The notes under the pieces are model-generated. The model was not told the DNA's origin and did no database searches. It saw only the letters and a program-made list of their open reading frames with translations. A stretch of 6,450 bases of DNA from Chromatiales bacterium (lineage in GTDB: Bacteria > Pseudomonadota > Gammaproteobacteria > SZUA-152): assembly GCA_026999335.1 (NCBI GenBank), contig JALTPW010001039.1, positions 1 to 6,450 of the forward strand, written 5' to 3'. Position numbers and translations under genes: made by a program. Positions 1 to 4,963 of this stretch are shown here, in pieces; position 1 is the stretch's first letter; each line of letters opens with the position of its first letter.

Positions 1-318
1 GGGTAATATGATGAGGGATATTTGAAAATACTGTGCGAACCTTCCTTGGCATTTCTAAAACTTAACATATGGGCATTAATGCGGAAAGTATCTGTCTACA
101 AAAGGGTAGCGTCCCCTTTTCCCGGAGCAAACCATATATGCCCCTATCCTCCTACTTATAACCGATGATCATAGTAAATATGCCACATTTTATCTGAGAA
201 ATTATTCACATATGTAACTAATGTAAATGCTGCAAGATACTCTCATCACGTCAATCTCTCTTTTGATGAATTGATTAAGTGACAACAAACACTCATTAAA
301 TTATGGAAAATACTTACT
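1..318. other. AT-rich non-coding region upstream of the secreted-protein gene
   Basis: No convincing gene enters from the left edge: all three plus frames hit a stop within the first 30 bases, and no minus-strand frame gives a recognisable protein. The stretch holds a hairpin at 100-120 (separate entry), a perfect 10-bp palindrome GCATTAATGC at about 74-83, and an inverted TCAAT/ATTGA pair at 251-255 and 270-274 that could be an operator but is too short to call. A possible but weak sigma70-like promoter for the downstream gene is TTGATT at 271-276, a 17-bp spacer and CATTAA at 294-299. Nothing else is identifiable. Confidence 0.6.
100..120. terminator. Possible weak hairpin terminator
   Basis: AAAAGGG at 100-106 pairs perfectly with CCCTTTT at 114-120 around a 7-base loop. 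With A-rich and T-rich outer pairs it could end transcription from either side, for example from a gene to the left of the window. The T run is only four long and lies within the stem, so the call is weak. It could also be a chance inverted repeat. Confidence 0.3.
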
Positions 319-822
319 ATGAAAAAATTTCTTACAAACACTATATATTTTATGACTTTATCAAGCTTTATTTTTATATCTGGCCATGTGAGCGCGCAAC
401 CTGATGAACGAACTGTTAACTCAAGTAATGCGGCAATGGAAAAAACCAATGACACTAAAAATAAAACCACAATTAAAAAGGCAGCATATGGTTATATTCT
501 TACATTGCCAGATCAAATAACCAGTAAAATTAAAGAACGGGAATACGTTGAGCTGACGATTAGACGCATAAAAGGTGATACGAGTGTACAGGGACGTTTA
601 GTAGAAGCTAATGACGGCCTGTTATTGGAAACTCAAGAAACCTTAGACCTTCCTCTAGATGCATCCAAGTTCGACATTATACTTCACGAACCCGGTACAC
701 CAGCTGCGAGCTGTCTTGCTGCGGAGTTTGGTATCGGCTGTTTCTTTGCTGGCCCGTGCGCGGGTACCAGATACTGCTTGCCTGGTCACGGTCCAGGTGG
801 ATTTACCTGTCAGTGTCTCTGA
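319..822 (+). CDS. Unrecognised secreted protein with probable small beta-barrel domain and six-cysteine tail
   Basis: This 167-residue protein is not one I recognise. Residues 1-26 form a clear Sec signal peptide: MKK, then a hydrophobic core rich in F, I, L and S, with likely cleavage after VSA at residue 26. Residues 27-55 are a polar linker rich in N, T and K. Residues 58-123 alternate hydrophobic and polar residues in a pattern like Sm/SH3-type small barrels such as the RimP C-terminal domain: YVELTIRRI, then VQGRLVEANDGLLLET, then LPLDASKFDII. This is inferred from pattern only. The last 36 residues hold all six cysteines (132, 141, 147, 153, 164, 166), ending in GGFTCQC, somewhat like an EGF or knottin-type end, so up to three disulfides are possible after export. 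The Shine-Dalgarno is weak (GGAAAA at 305-310). The start at 319 is supported by the signal peptide beginning there. It stands alone on its strand. GC content is 31% over 321-480, 40% over 481-690 and 58% over 691-820, unlike the neighbouring core genes. No function can be assigned. Confidence 0.75.
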   Translation: MKKFLTNTIYFMTLSSFIFISGHVSAQPDERTVNSSNAAMEKTNDTKNKTTIKKAAYGYILTLPDQITSKIKEREYVELTIRRIKGDTSVQGRLVEANDGLLLETQETLDLPLDASKFDIILHEPGTPAASCLAAEFGIGCFFAGPCAGTRYCLPGHGPGGFTCQCL

Positions 823-842
823 CATACATTGTGAACTCAACA

Positions 843-887
843 ACCACCCGCTAAAGCGGGTGGGTTAGTCTTATGGACTGAAAGTCC
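843..887 (-). ncRNA. Omega-RNA-like 3' scaffold at the element's right end
   Basis: On the minus strand this holds the 5-bp hairpin GGACT/AGTCC (875-887), a short linker, then the 9-bp stem of 844-863 with a TTTAG-type loop. Spacing and shape match the end of TnpB guide RNA scaffolds, where the guide follows directly. The guide would then read from about 840 leftwards into the 3' end of the secreted-protein gene. No TnpB is present here, so any function would need a nuclease from elsewhere in the genome. Expression cannot be judged; the element may simply be a fossil. Confidence 0.35.
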
Positions 888-891
888 GGAT

Positions 892-914
892 ACGGGTCGG
901 TAGACCCGTTTTTT
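892..914 (+). terminator. Rho-independent terminator of the secreted-protein gene
   Basis: A 7-bp perfect stem ACGGGTC (892-898) / GACCCGT (903-909) with a GGTA loop is followed directly by TTTTT (910-914) on the plus strand. It lies 70 bases past the stop codon of the gene ending at 822, with no other plus-strand gene between. It appears to lie within the IS200/IS605-like element, so the element may supply the terminator. Confidence 0.7.
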
Positions 915-948
915 AAACCCAGCCCTGCCATGATTCTCGGCAATCCCT

Positions 949-1067
949 GTAGGATGTGGTGAGTTCCACGAACCGCATCGATCGAGAGCGATGACACTTG
1001 TCATCACCCGCGCCCAGAACGTGATAACACAAACGATGCGCTTCGCTACCGCTCACCAGCATCCTAC
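949..1067. repeat. 119-bp palindromic repeat (MITE-like), nested in the IS200/IS605-like element
   Basis: The left end GTAGGATG (949-956) is the exact reverse complement of the right end CATCCTAC (1060-1067), and similarity continues inward with interruptions: TGGTGAG, then CGAA and GCATCGAT on the left against their mirror on the right. Each arm can also fold alone: GATGTGG (953-959) with CCGCATC (973-979) allowing one mismatch, and GATGC (1035-1039) with GCATC (1059-1063). The centre holds a perfect GATGACA/TGTCATC hairpin (990-1005). The resulting three-stem shape and the GTAGGATG-type ends resemble dispersed repeats common in proteobacterial genomes. No target duplication is obvious (CCCT on one side, AGTG on the other). 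It encodes no protein. Confidence 0.6.
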
Positions 1068-1134
1068 AGTGACGACCGAAACAATTTGCCACACACCTCA
1101 ACAACCCATACAACAAGCGGCACGGATACATCTG

Positions 1135-1160
1135 ACCGCCTGAAGGCGGTGGTTTAAACC
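1135..1160 (-). repeat. Left-end subterminal hairpin of the IS200/IS605-like element
   Basis: The stem ACCGCC (1135-1140) / GGCGGT (1145-1150) has a 4-base loop and is joined to the 10-bp palindrome GGTTTAAACC (1151-1160). TnpA of this family recognises such imperfect subterminal hairpins as single strands. The hairpin could instead be read as a weak terminator, but no T run follows on either strand. Confidence 0.45.
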
Positions 1161-1484
1161 TTAAAGGAGACTAATAAAGACAGTGAGAGTAACCAAGATA
1201 ATCGCTGATTTGACCTCTCATCCTGTCCAACTTCCTTGATGGACCAGTACTCTTTCAAGGTGATAATGCCGGGTTCAGTGCAACAGGGAAGTTGCCCTGC
1301 ACCACCAAAAGTAGGTACCCCGAGGCGACAGTAGGCGTTTTTCGTAAAGAATCTACTTTTGCTAGGCGACGCCGCAGGGCGGCTTGCCTGTATGCGACCA
1401 AGACCTTACAGGCTCTATCATATAGCTGTATGAAATTCCAGTATAAGCCTCGGATCCACTAACTGATATTAGGTAGATTGATCC
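1161..1484. other. Non-coding stretch with a run of stem-loops, possibly the left end of an ISL3-like element
   Basis: No gene is supported. From 1278 to 1413 four inverted repeats follow one another: GTGCA..CAGGG folding back on CCCTGCAC (1278-1302, 3-base bulge), CAAAAGTAG/CTACTTTTG (1306-1314 with 1353-1361), GCCGC/GCGGC (1371-1383) and GCCTGTA/TACAGGC (1386-1392 with 1407-1413). A GGGTTCAG sequence at 1271 could be the outer end of an ISL3-type inverted repeat, since the remnant of such a transposase starts at 1485, but the partner end is missing. For 1161-1270 I see nothing identifiable. Confidence 0.4.
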
Positions 1485-1649
1485 ATGGACATAGGAGAGC
1501 ACTACAATCAGCTTCTGGGTAAATCCACTCTCCCAGGAACATCCAGAAAGTGGATCTCAACATGGTAAAGCTACGTATAGATGTTGAAATCATTTAGTAG
1601 AGCGGGCTATCCAGCTCAGCAAGACCTGCACACCATGTAGCCGTTGCGC
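1485..1649 (+). pseudogene. N-terminal remnant of an ISL3-family transposase (frameshifted, truncated)
   Basis: An ATG at 1485 opens a frame reading MDIGEHYNQLLG (1485-1520). A change of frame at about 1521-1523 then gives IHSPRNIQKVDLNMVKL and RIDVEII up to a TAG at 1595-1597. Joined, these match the usual start of ISL3-family transposases as I know them: a short helix ending in YxxLLG(L/I), then SPWxV, then VDLxxxxxR(V/I)DVxVE. The W of SPW is R here. A third frame (about 1597-1650) gives ERAIQLSKTCTPCSRC, which may be the start of the zinc-binding CxxC region, but this part is weaker. The helix-turn-helix and DDE catalytic domains are absent; sequence similarity stops at the pssA stop codon. 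The element is therefore dead, with at least one frameshift and a large 3' deletion. Family assignment rests on motif memory. Confidence 0.55.
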
Positions 1650-2465
1650 CTACTTCGTATCTACATCCGAATCAGAGGAATGTTGCGCACGGCGTTCTGC
1701 ACGACGACGACGCAAGGAGATCAGCGTACCCACCGGGCCAGAGACAGCATAGAGAAAGAACACCGCGAACAGCACCTGCGGTGGGTCGATGGACACCAGC
1801 ACGAATACCAGCACCACCACCAGCACCGCGACGAAGGGCACCTTGCCCTTGAGGTCGAGATCCTTGAAGCTGCGGTAGCGCACGTTGCTGACCATCAGCA
1901 CGCCCATGGCCACGGTGATCAGCAGGGCGATAACGGCAATGCTGCGGCCTTCGAACTGATAGTCCTGTCCCAGCCAAATCAGGCCAGCGAGCACTGCCGC
2001 CGCTGCGGGGCTGGCCAGGCCTTGAAAGTAGCGCTTGTCGGCCGTACCCACCTGGGTATTGAAGCGTGCCAGACGCAGCGCGGTACCCGCGGTATAGATG
2101 AAGGCGGCCAGCCAGCCCAGCTTGCCCAGGTCAGACAACGCCCACTGAAGCATCACCAGCGACGGCGCCAGCCCAAAGGACACCATGTCCGCCAGACTGT
2201 CATATTCAGCACCAAAAGCGCTCTGAGTATTGGTCATGCGCGCCACCCGGCCGTCCAGTCCATCCATGATCATGGCAATAAAAATGGCGATGGCGGCGGC
2301 CTCGAAACGGCCGCTCATGGAGGCGACGATGGCGTAGAAACCGGCGAACAAACAGCCAGTGGTGAACAGATTAGGTAGCAAGTATATGCCGCGCGAACGT
2401 TTCTTCTCCGGAACATTTTCTACGGGATCTTCTGCGGGAAGTTCCGGGCTGGTTTTTTTAGTCAT
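1650..2465 (-). CDS. pssA: CDP-diacylglycerol--serine O-phosphatidyltransferase (phosphatidylserine synthase)
   Basis: This integral membrane enzyme joins CDP-diacylglycerol and L-serine to give phosphatidylserine and CMP, the first committed step to phosphatidylethanolamine. The 271-residue protein carries the complete CDP-alcohol phosphatidyltransferase signature D-G-x2-A-R-x8-G-x3-D-x3-D at residues 71-93 (D71, G72, A75, R76, G85, D89, D93), so it should be active. The N-terminal 25 residues are charged and cytosolic. Several hydrophobic segments follow (about 28-68, 95-135, 150-168, 175-192, 208-226, 230-250), and the C-terminus is arginine-rich then acidic. FQGLASPAAAA at 148-158 is a family hallmark. 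This is the multi-membrane-span type, not the peripheral E. coli PssA. The start ATG at 2465 has a GGAG 11 bases upstream, inside the end of the preceding gene, and the 3-bp gap indicates an operon with the Psd homologue. Downstream is mobile-element debris; no clean terminator was found, only a weak GAGC-GCTC hairpin at 1600-1617. Confidence 0.93.
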   Translation of the reverse strand: MTKKTSPELPAEDPVENVPEKKRSRGIYLLPNLFTTGCLFAGFYAIVASMSGRFEAAAIAIFIAMIMDGLDGRVARMTNTQSAFGAEYDSLADMVSFGLAPSLVMLQWALSDLGKLGWLAAFIYTAGTALRLARFNTQVGTADKRYFQGLASPAAAAVLAGLIWLGQDYQFEGRSIAVIALLITVAMGVLMVSNVRYRSFKDLDLKGKVPFVAVLVVVLVFVLVSIDPPQVLFAVFFLYAVSGPVGTLISLRRRRAERRAQHSSDSDVDTK

Positions 2466-2468
2466 TGC

Positions 2469-3146
2469 TTAATGATCTCCGCTCACACTGTCCACCGTTG
2501 ACGACACCCTTGGCGCTATAACCTTCTCATGCACCAGGGTGGCAATGATACCGGTGCCAGCTTGCAACACGTCACCCACGTTGACATCGATACGCGATCC
2601 CACCGGTACCCAGATCTCGACCCGTCCACCGAAATAGATAAAACCACAGCGCTGCCCCTGACCGATTCGCTCACCGCTGTGCACATAGCACTTGGGGCGC
2701 ACGGCGCGCACGGTGGGCGCGATCACCAGCAGCACATCGTCTTCTTCATCGCTCTGAATCCACTGCGCGTAACGCAGATCACTGGCCGATGTGTCGTCCT
2801 GACCGATCCACTGCTGCAACACCTTGCCCTCCATGGGACTGCGCACGGAAAAGATGTCGGTCTTGCGCATTTGCAGGGTAATGCAGATTGCCTGCCGCTC
2901 CAGATGGGGATCCTGGGCGGTATCGACAGACAGTACACGCCCGTCCACCGGACTGACAACACCCAGTGGCGAAGCCGGCACCTTACGCGGCGGGTCGCGA
3001 AATAGAAACAACAACAGCCCCACCGGCAACCACAGCGGTACGGCAAACCAGCCAAGTTGCCATTGCAACAACAGGGCGATAGCCGCAGCGAGGGCTATCC
3101 AGTGCCAACCTTCACGCGCAATCAGGGGGTAGCGATAGGTGAGCAT
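2469..3146 (-). CDS. psd: Phosphatidylserine decarboxylase homologue with degenerate active site
   Basis: This 225-residue protein aligns end to end with the short form of Psd (about 210-220 residues), which uses a pyruvoyl group made by self-cleavage at a Gly-Ser bond to turn phosphatidylserine into phosphatidylethanolamine. Family marks are present: YPLIAREGW near the N-terminus (6-14), two short membrane segments (about 16-29 and 32-49), FRDPPRKVP (49-57) and SPVDGRV (65-71), which keeps the catalytic Asp68. However, the NVHSQRSP motif reads DIFSVRSP (97-104), so the catalytic His is Phe99. The RFGSR cleavage motif reads YFGGR (171-175), so the Ser that becomes the pyruvoyl group is Gly174. 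The NERN motif is DEED-like (133-136). It should neither self-cleave nor decarboxylate; the only other Gly-Ser (183-184) lies ten residues further on, at a position where normal enzymes also have GS. The start ATG at 3146 has a poor Shine-Dalgarno. It is transcribed with pssA. A TTGACA at 3314-3319 (minus) lacks a good -10; a GCCCG/CGGGC hairpin (3215-3230) lies in the leader. The symbol denotes family, not activity. Confidence 0.85.
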   Translation of the reverse strand: MLTYRYPLIAREGWHWIALAAAIALLLQWQLGWFAVPLWLPVGLLLFLFRDPPRKVPASPLGVVSPVDGRVLSVDTAQDPHLERQAICITLQMRKTDIFSVRSPMEGKVLQQWIGQDDTSASDLRYAQWIQSDEEDDVLLVIAPTVRAVRPKCYVHSGERIGQGQRCGFIYFGGRVEIWVPVGSRIDVNVGDVLQAGTGIIATLVHEKVIAPRVSSTVDSVSGDH

Positions 3147-3340
3147 AGTGAAAACTCGATCATGTCATGAAAGGGAGTCAGGTCAGCGCTGTCCCGTTGA
3201 TATCACATCGTCAAGCCCGGAATAACGGGCGTGGTTGTTCAAATTGACGCCTCGAATAATGTCCAGCATGCCACCTGCCCCTCGGATTGGCCGCTGACAC
3301 TGCCACGAGATTTTGTCAATGGGGCAGCCGTGAGCCGGGA

Positions 3341-3383
3341 ATAAAAACAAAACCGGGGACAAACCTGCTGGCCTGTCCCCGGT
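3341..3383 (-). terminator. Rho-independent terminator after ilvC
   Basis: On the minus strand a perfect 10-bp stem ACCGGGGACA/TGTCCCCGGT (3374-3383 with 3352-3361), with a 12-base loop, is followed by TTTGTTTTT (3351-3343). It starts 18 bases past the ilvC stop codon. It closes the ilvI-ilvH-ilvC unit and makes psd-pssA a separate transcription unit, or one reached only by read-through. Confidence 0.88.
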
Positions 3384-3401
3384 CTGTCTGTTTATCATCA
3401 A

Positions 3402-4418
3402 TCAGTTCTTGGACTTGTCGACGATCTTGTTGATCCACGGCATCATGCTGCGCAGATCCTCGCCCACCGTCTCGATGGGATGCTCTGCGTTAAGGCGACG
3501 CCGTGCAGTCATTTCCGGATAATTGCTCTGGCCTTCGAGGATGAAGCGCTTAGCGTATTCACCGGTCTGGATATTGCGCAGGCACTCGCGCATAGCAGCA
3601 CGGCTCTCTTCGTTGATGATTTTCTCGCCGGTGACGTACTCACCGTACTCCGCATTGTTGGAAATGGAGTAGTTCATGTTGGCAATGCCGCCTTCATACA
3701 TCAGATCGACGATCAGCTTAAGTTCATGCAGACATTCGAAGTAGGCCATCTCCGGGGCATAACCAGCGTCCACCAGAGTCTCGAAACCGGCCTTCACCAA
3801 CTCCACGGCGCCGCCGCACAGCACGGCCTGCTCACCGAACAGGTCGGTCTCGGTCTCGTCCTTGAAAGTGGTCTCGATGATGCCGGTACGGCCGCCGCCC
3901 ACGCCAGAGGCATAGGACAGCGCCACGTCCTTGGCCTTGCCGGAGGCATCCTGGAAGATGGCGATCAGATCGGGAATGCCACCACCCTTGACGAACTCGC
4001 TACGCACCGTGTGGCCCGGGGCCTTGGGAGCGATCATGATTACGTCGAGGTCGGCGCGCGGCACGATCTGGTTGTAATGAATGGCAAAGCCGTGGGCAAA
4101 AGCCAGGGTGCCGCCCTGCTTCAGGTTAGGTTCGATCTCTTCCTTATATAGGCTGGACTGAAACTCGTCCGGGGTCAGCATCATCACCACGTCGGCGCCA
4201 GCCACCGCATCGGGCACGTTCTTCACGGTCAGGCCGGCGGTCTCGGCCTTGGCCACGGAGGTGGAACCGGCACGCAGACCCACCACCACCTTGACACCGG
4301 AATCTTTCAGATTGTTGGCATGGGCGTGGCCCTGAGAGCCATAACCAATGATGGCCACGTTCTTGCCCTTGATGATGGAAAGATCACAGTCTTTGTCGTA
4401 ATAAATATTCAAGCTCAT
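3402..4418 (-). CDS. ilvC: Ketol-acid reductoisomerase, class I, NADP-dependent
   Basis: This cytosolic enzyme does a Mg-dependent alkyl shift and an NADPH-dependent reduction, turning acetolactate into dihydroxyisovalerate and acetohydroxybutyrate into the isoleucine precursor. Starting at ATG 4418 it is 338 residues, the standard length for class I (short) enzymes. The start is supported by AGGAG seven bases upstream and the typical MSLNIYYDKDCDL opening. A longer in-frame reading from 4472 adds 18 non-family residues and overlaps ilvH, so it is not used. Visible features are the dinucleotide-binding GYGSQGHA (25-32), the NADPH-preferring loop LRAGSTS (48-54), catalytic His109 in AHGF, the metal ligands in TDLFGEQ (Asp192, Glu196) and the knotted C-terminal domain with ECLHELK (228-234, Glu228 and Glu232). 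All key residues look intact. It lies 50 bp after ilvH in the same operon and is followed by a strong terminator. Confidence 0.97.
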   Translation of the reverse strand: MSLNIYYDKDCDLSIIKGKNVAIIGYGSQGHAHANNLKDSGVKVVVGLRAGSTSVAKAETAGLTVKNVPDAVAGADVVMMLTPDEFQSSLYKEEIEPNLKQGGTLAFAHGFAIHYNQIVPRADLDVIMIAPKAPGHTVRSEFVKGGGIPDLIAIFQDASGKAKDVALSYASGVGGGRTGIIETTFKDETETDLFGEQAVLCGGAVELVKAGFETLVDAGYAPEMAYFECLHELKLIVDLMYEGGIANMNYSISNNAEYGEYVTGEKIINEESRAAMRECLRNIQTGEYAKRFILEGQSNYPEMTARRRLNAEHPIETVGEDLRSMMPWINKIVDKSKN

Positions 4419-4425
4419 GGTATTG

Positions 4426-4430
4426 CTCCT
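4426..4430 (-). promoter_or_regulatory. Shine-Dalgarno that decides the ilvC start
   Basis: AGGAG on the minus strand lies seven bases before the ATG at 4418. This supports the 338-residue form over an in-frame extension beginning at 4472. Confidence 0.85.
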
Positions 4431-4468
4431 GTTTCTTTCTTTAAATTCATTCAGTCCGAGACGAACGC

Positions 4469-4963
4469 TCAAATGTGTAAACTTTTCGTCCCGCGGGATA
4501 TGGCCGACACGCCGGAACGCACTGTCTCCAGAATCGGCGCCTTGTTCAAGGCGACGATGAAGGCATCGAGTTTGTCGGCGTGGCCGGTCAGTTCGATGGT
4601 GTAAGTAGTGGGGGTGACGTCGATGATATTGCCACGGAAGATTTCCACCAGACGCATAACTTCTTCGCGCGCCCCCACACCCGAGGTCTTGACCTTGATC
4701 AGCATCATTTCACGCTCGATGTGCGGGCCTTCGGCCAGATCGACCAGTTTGACCACATCGATGAGCTTGTTCAGCTGCTTGGTGATCTGCTCGATGATCT
4801 CGTCGGAACCACGCGTCACCAACGTCATGCGCGAGAGCGTGATATCTTCGGTGGGCGCCACGGTGAGCGATTCAATATTGTAACCACGCGCCGAAAACAG
4901 CGCCGCCACGCGGGACAGCGCGCCCGCCTCGTTTTCCATCAGTATCGAAATGATGTGTCTCAT
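4469..4963 (-). CDS. ilvH: Acetolactate synthase small (regulatory) subunit
   Basis: This subunit binds and activates the large subunit and carries feedback inhibition by valine. The 164-residue protein has an N-terminal ACT domain (about 4-78) and a C-terminal small-subunit domain (about 83-157), as in E. coli IlvH (163 residues). The residues linked to valine binding in E. coli IlvH are all present: Asn11 and Gly14 in ENEAG, Ser17, Asn29 in GYNI and Ala36 in VAPTED, so the enzyme is predicted to be valine-sensitive. The start codon overlaps the ilvI stop as ATGA (4960-4963), implying translational coupling. The upstream Shine-Dalgarno is weak (GATGAGATGA within the end of ilvI), which fits coupling. 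Confidence 0.96.
   Translation of the reverse strand: MRHIISILMENEAGALSRVAALFSARGYNIESLTVAPTEDITLSRMTLVTRGSDEIIEQITKQLNKLIDVVKLVDLAEGPHIEREMMLIKVKTSGVGAREEVMRLVEIFRGNIIDVTPTTYTIELTGHADKLDAFIVALNKAPILETVRSGVSAISRGTKSLHI

Larger units (their letters stand above)
840..1160 (-). mobile_element. Transposase-less IS200/IS605-like element (PATE-like), read on the minus strand
   Basis: On the minus strand the element begins near 1160 with a GGTTTAAACC palindrome (1151-1160) and a subterminal hairpin ACCGCC/GGCGGT (1135-1150, loop read as TTCA). It ends near 840 with hairpin CCACCCGCT/AGCGGGTGG (844-863), preceded by a small GGACT/AGTCC hairpin (875-887). A left-end hairpin close to the border and a right end with a hairpin read as GACTTTCAGTC plus a GC stem with a TTTAG-type loop are typical of IS200/IS605-family and TnpB elements. 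There, the right end encodes the 3' part of the omega-RNA. Neither tnpA nor tnpB is present, so this looks like an internally deleted derivative (palindrome-associated transposable element). Exact borders cannot be fixed without relatives, and there are no target duplications, as expected for this family. Assignment is by end structure, not by protein. Confidence 0.5.

Noticed and set aside
246..470. Minus-strand 74-codon hydrophobic frame
   Set aside because: It is antisense to the signal peptide of the gene at 319, which explains its hydrophobic character.
913..1131. Minus-strand open frame of 72 codons within the IS200/IS605-like element
   Set aside because: It crosses the 119-bp palindromic repeat, has no family resemblance to TnpA or TnpB and no Shine-Dalgarno; it is open by chance.
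1239..1433. Plus-strand frame starting MDQYSFKVIMPG, 31 codons, then a TAG at 1332 and 32 more open codons
   Set aside because: No family resemblance on either side of the stop and it overlaps the strong stem-loops; a recoded or broken gene cannot be supported.
1255..1458. Minus-strand open frame of 67 codons containing RRRLAKVDSLRKTPTVASGY
   Set aside because: It has no ATG start and no recognised family, and runs through the stem-loop cluster opposite the ISL3-like leader; most likely an antisense shadow.
1600..1617. GAGC/GCTC hairpin as pssA terminator
   Set aside because: The stem is short with a mismatch and no T run follows on the minus strand.
1644..2378. Long plus-strand open frame opposite pssA, rich in His, Gln and Gly
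   Set aside because: It is an antisense shadow of pssA with composition typical of a complementary GC-rich frame.
3183..3401. Minus-strand 72-codon frame between ilvC and psd
   Set aside because: It starts at the ilvC stop and runs through the terminator hairpin; no family resemblance.
3480..4151. Plus-strand open frame opposite ilvC
   Set aside because: Antisense shadow of a fully conserved gene.
4419..4472. 18-residue N-terminal extension of IlvC
   Set aside because: The family start, standard length and a good Shine-Dalgarno place the start at 4418.
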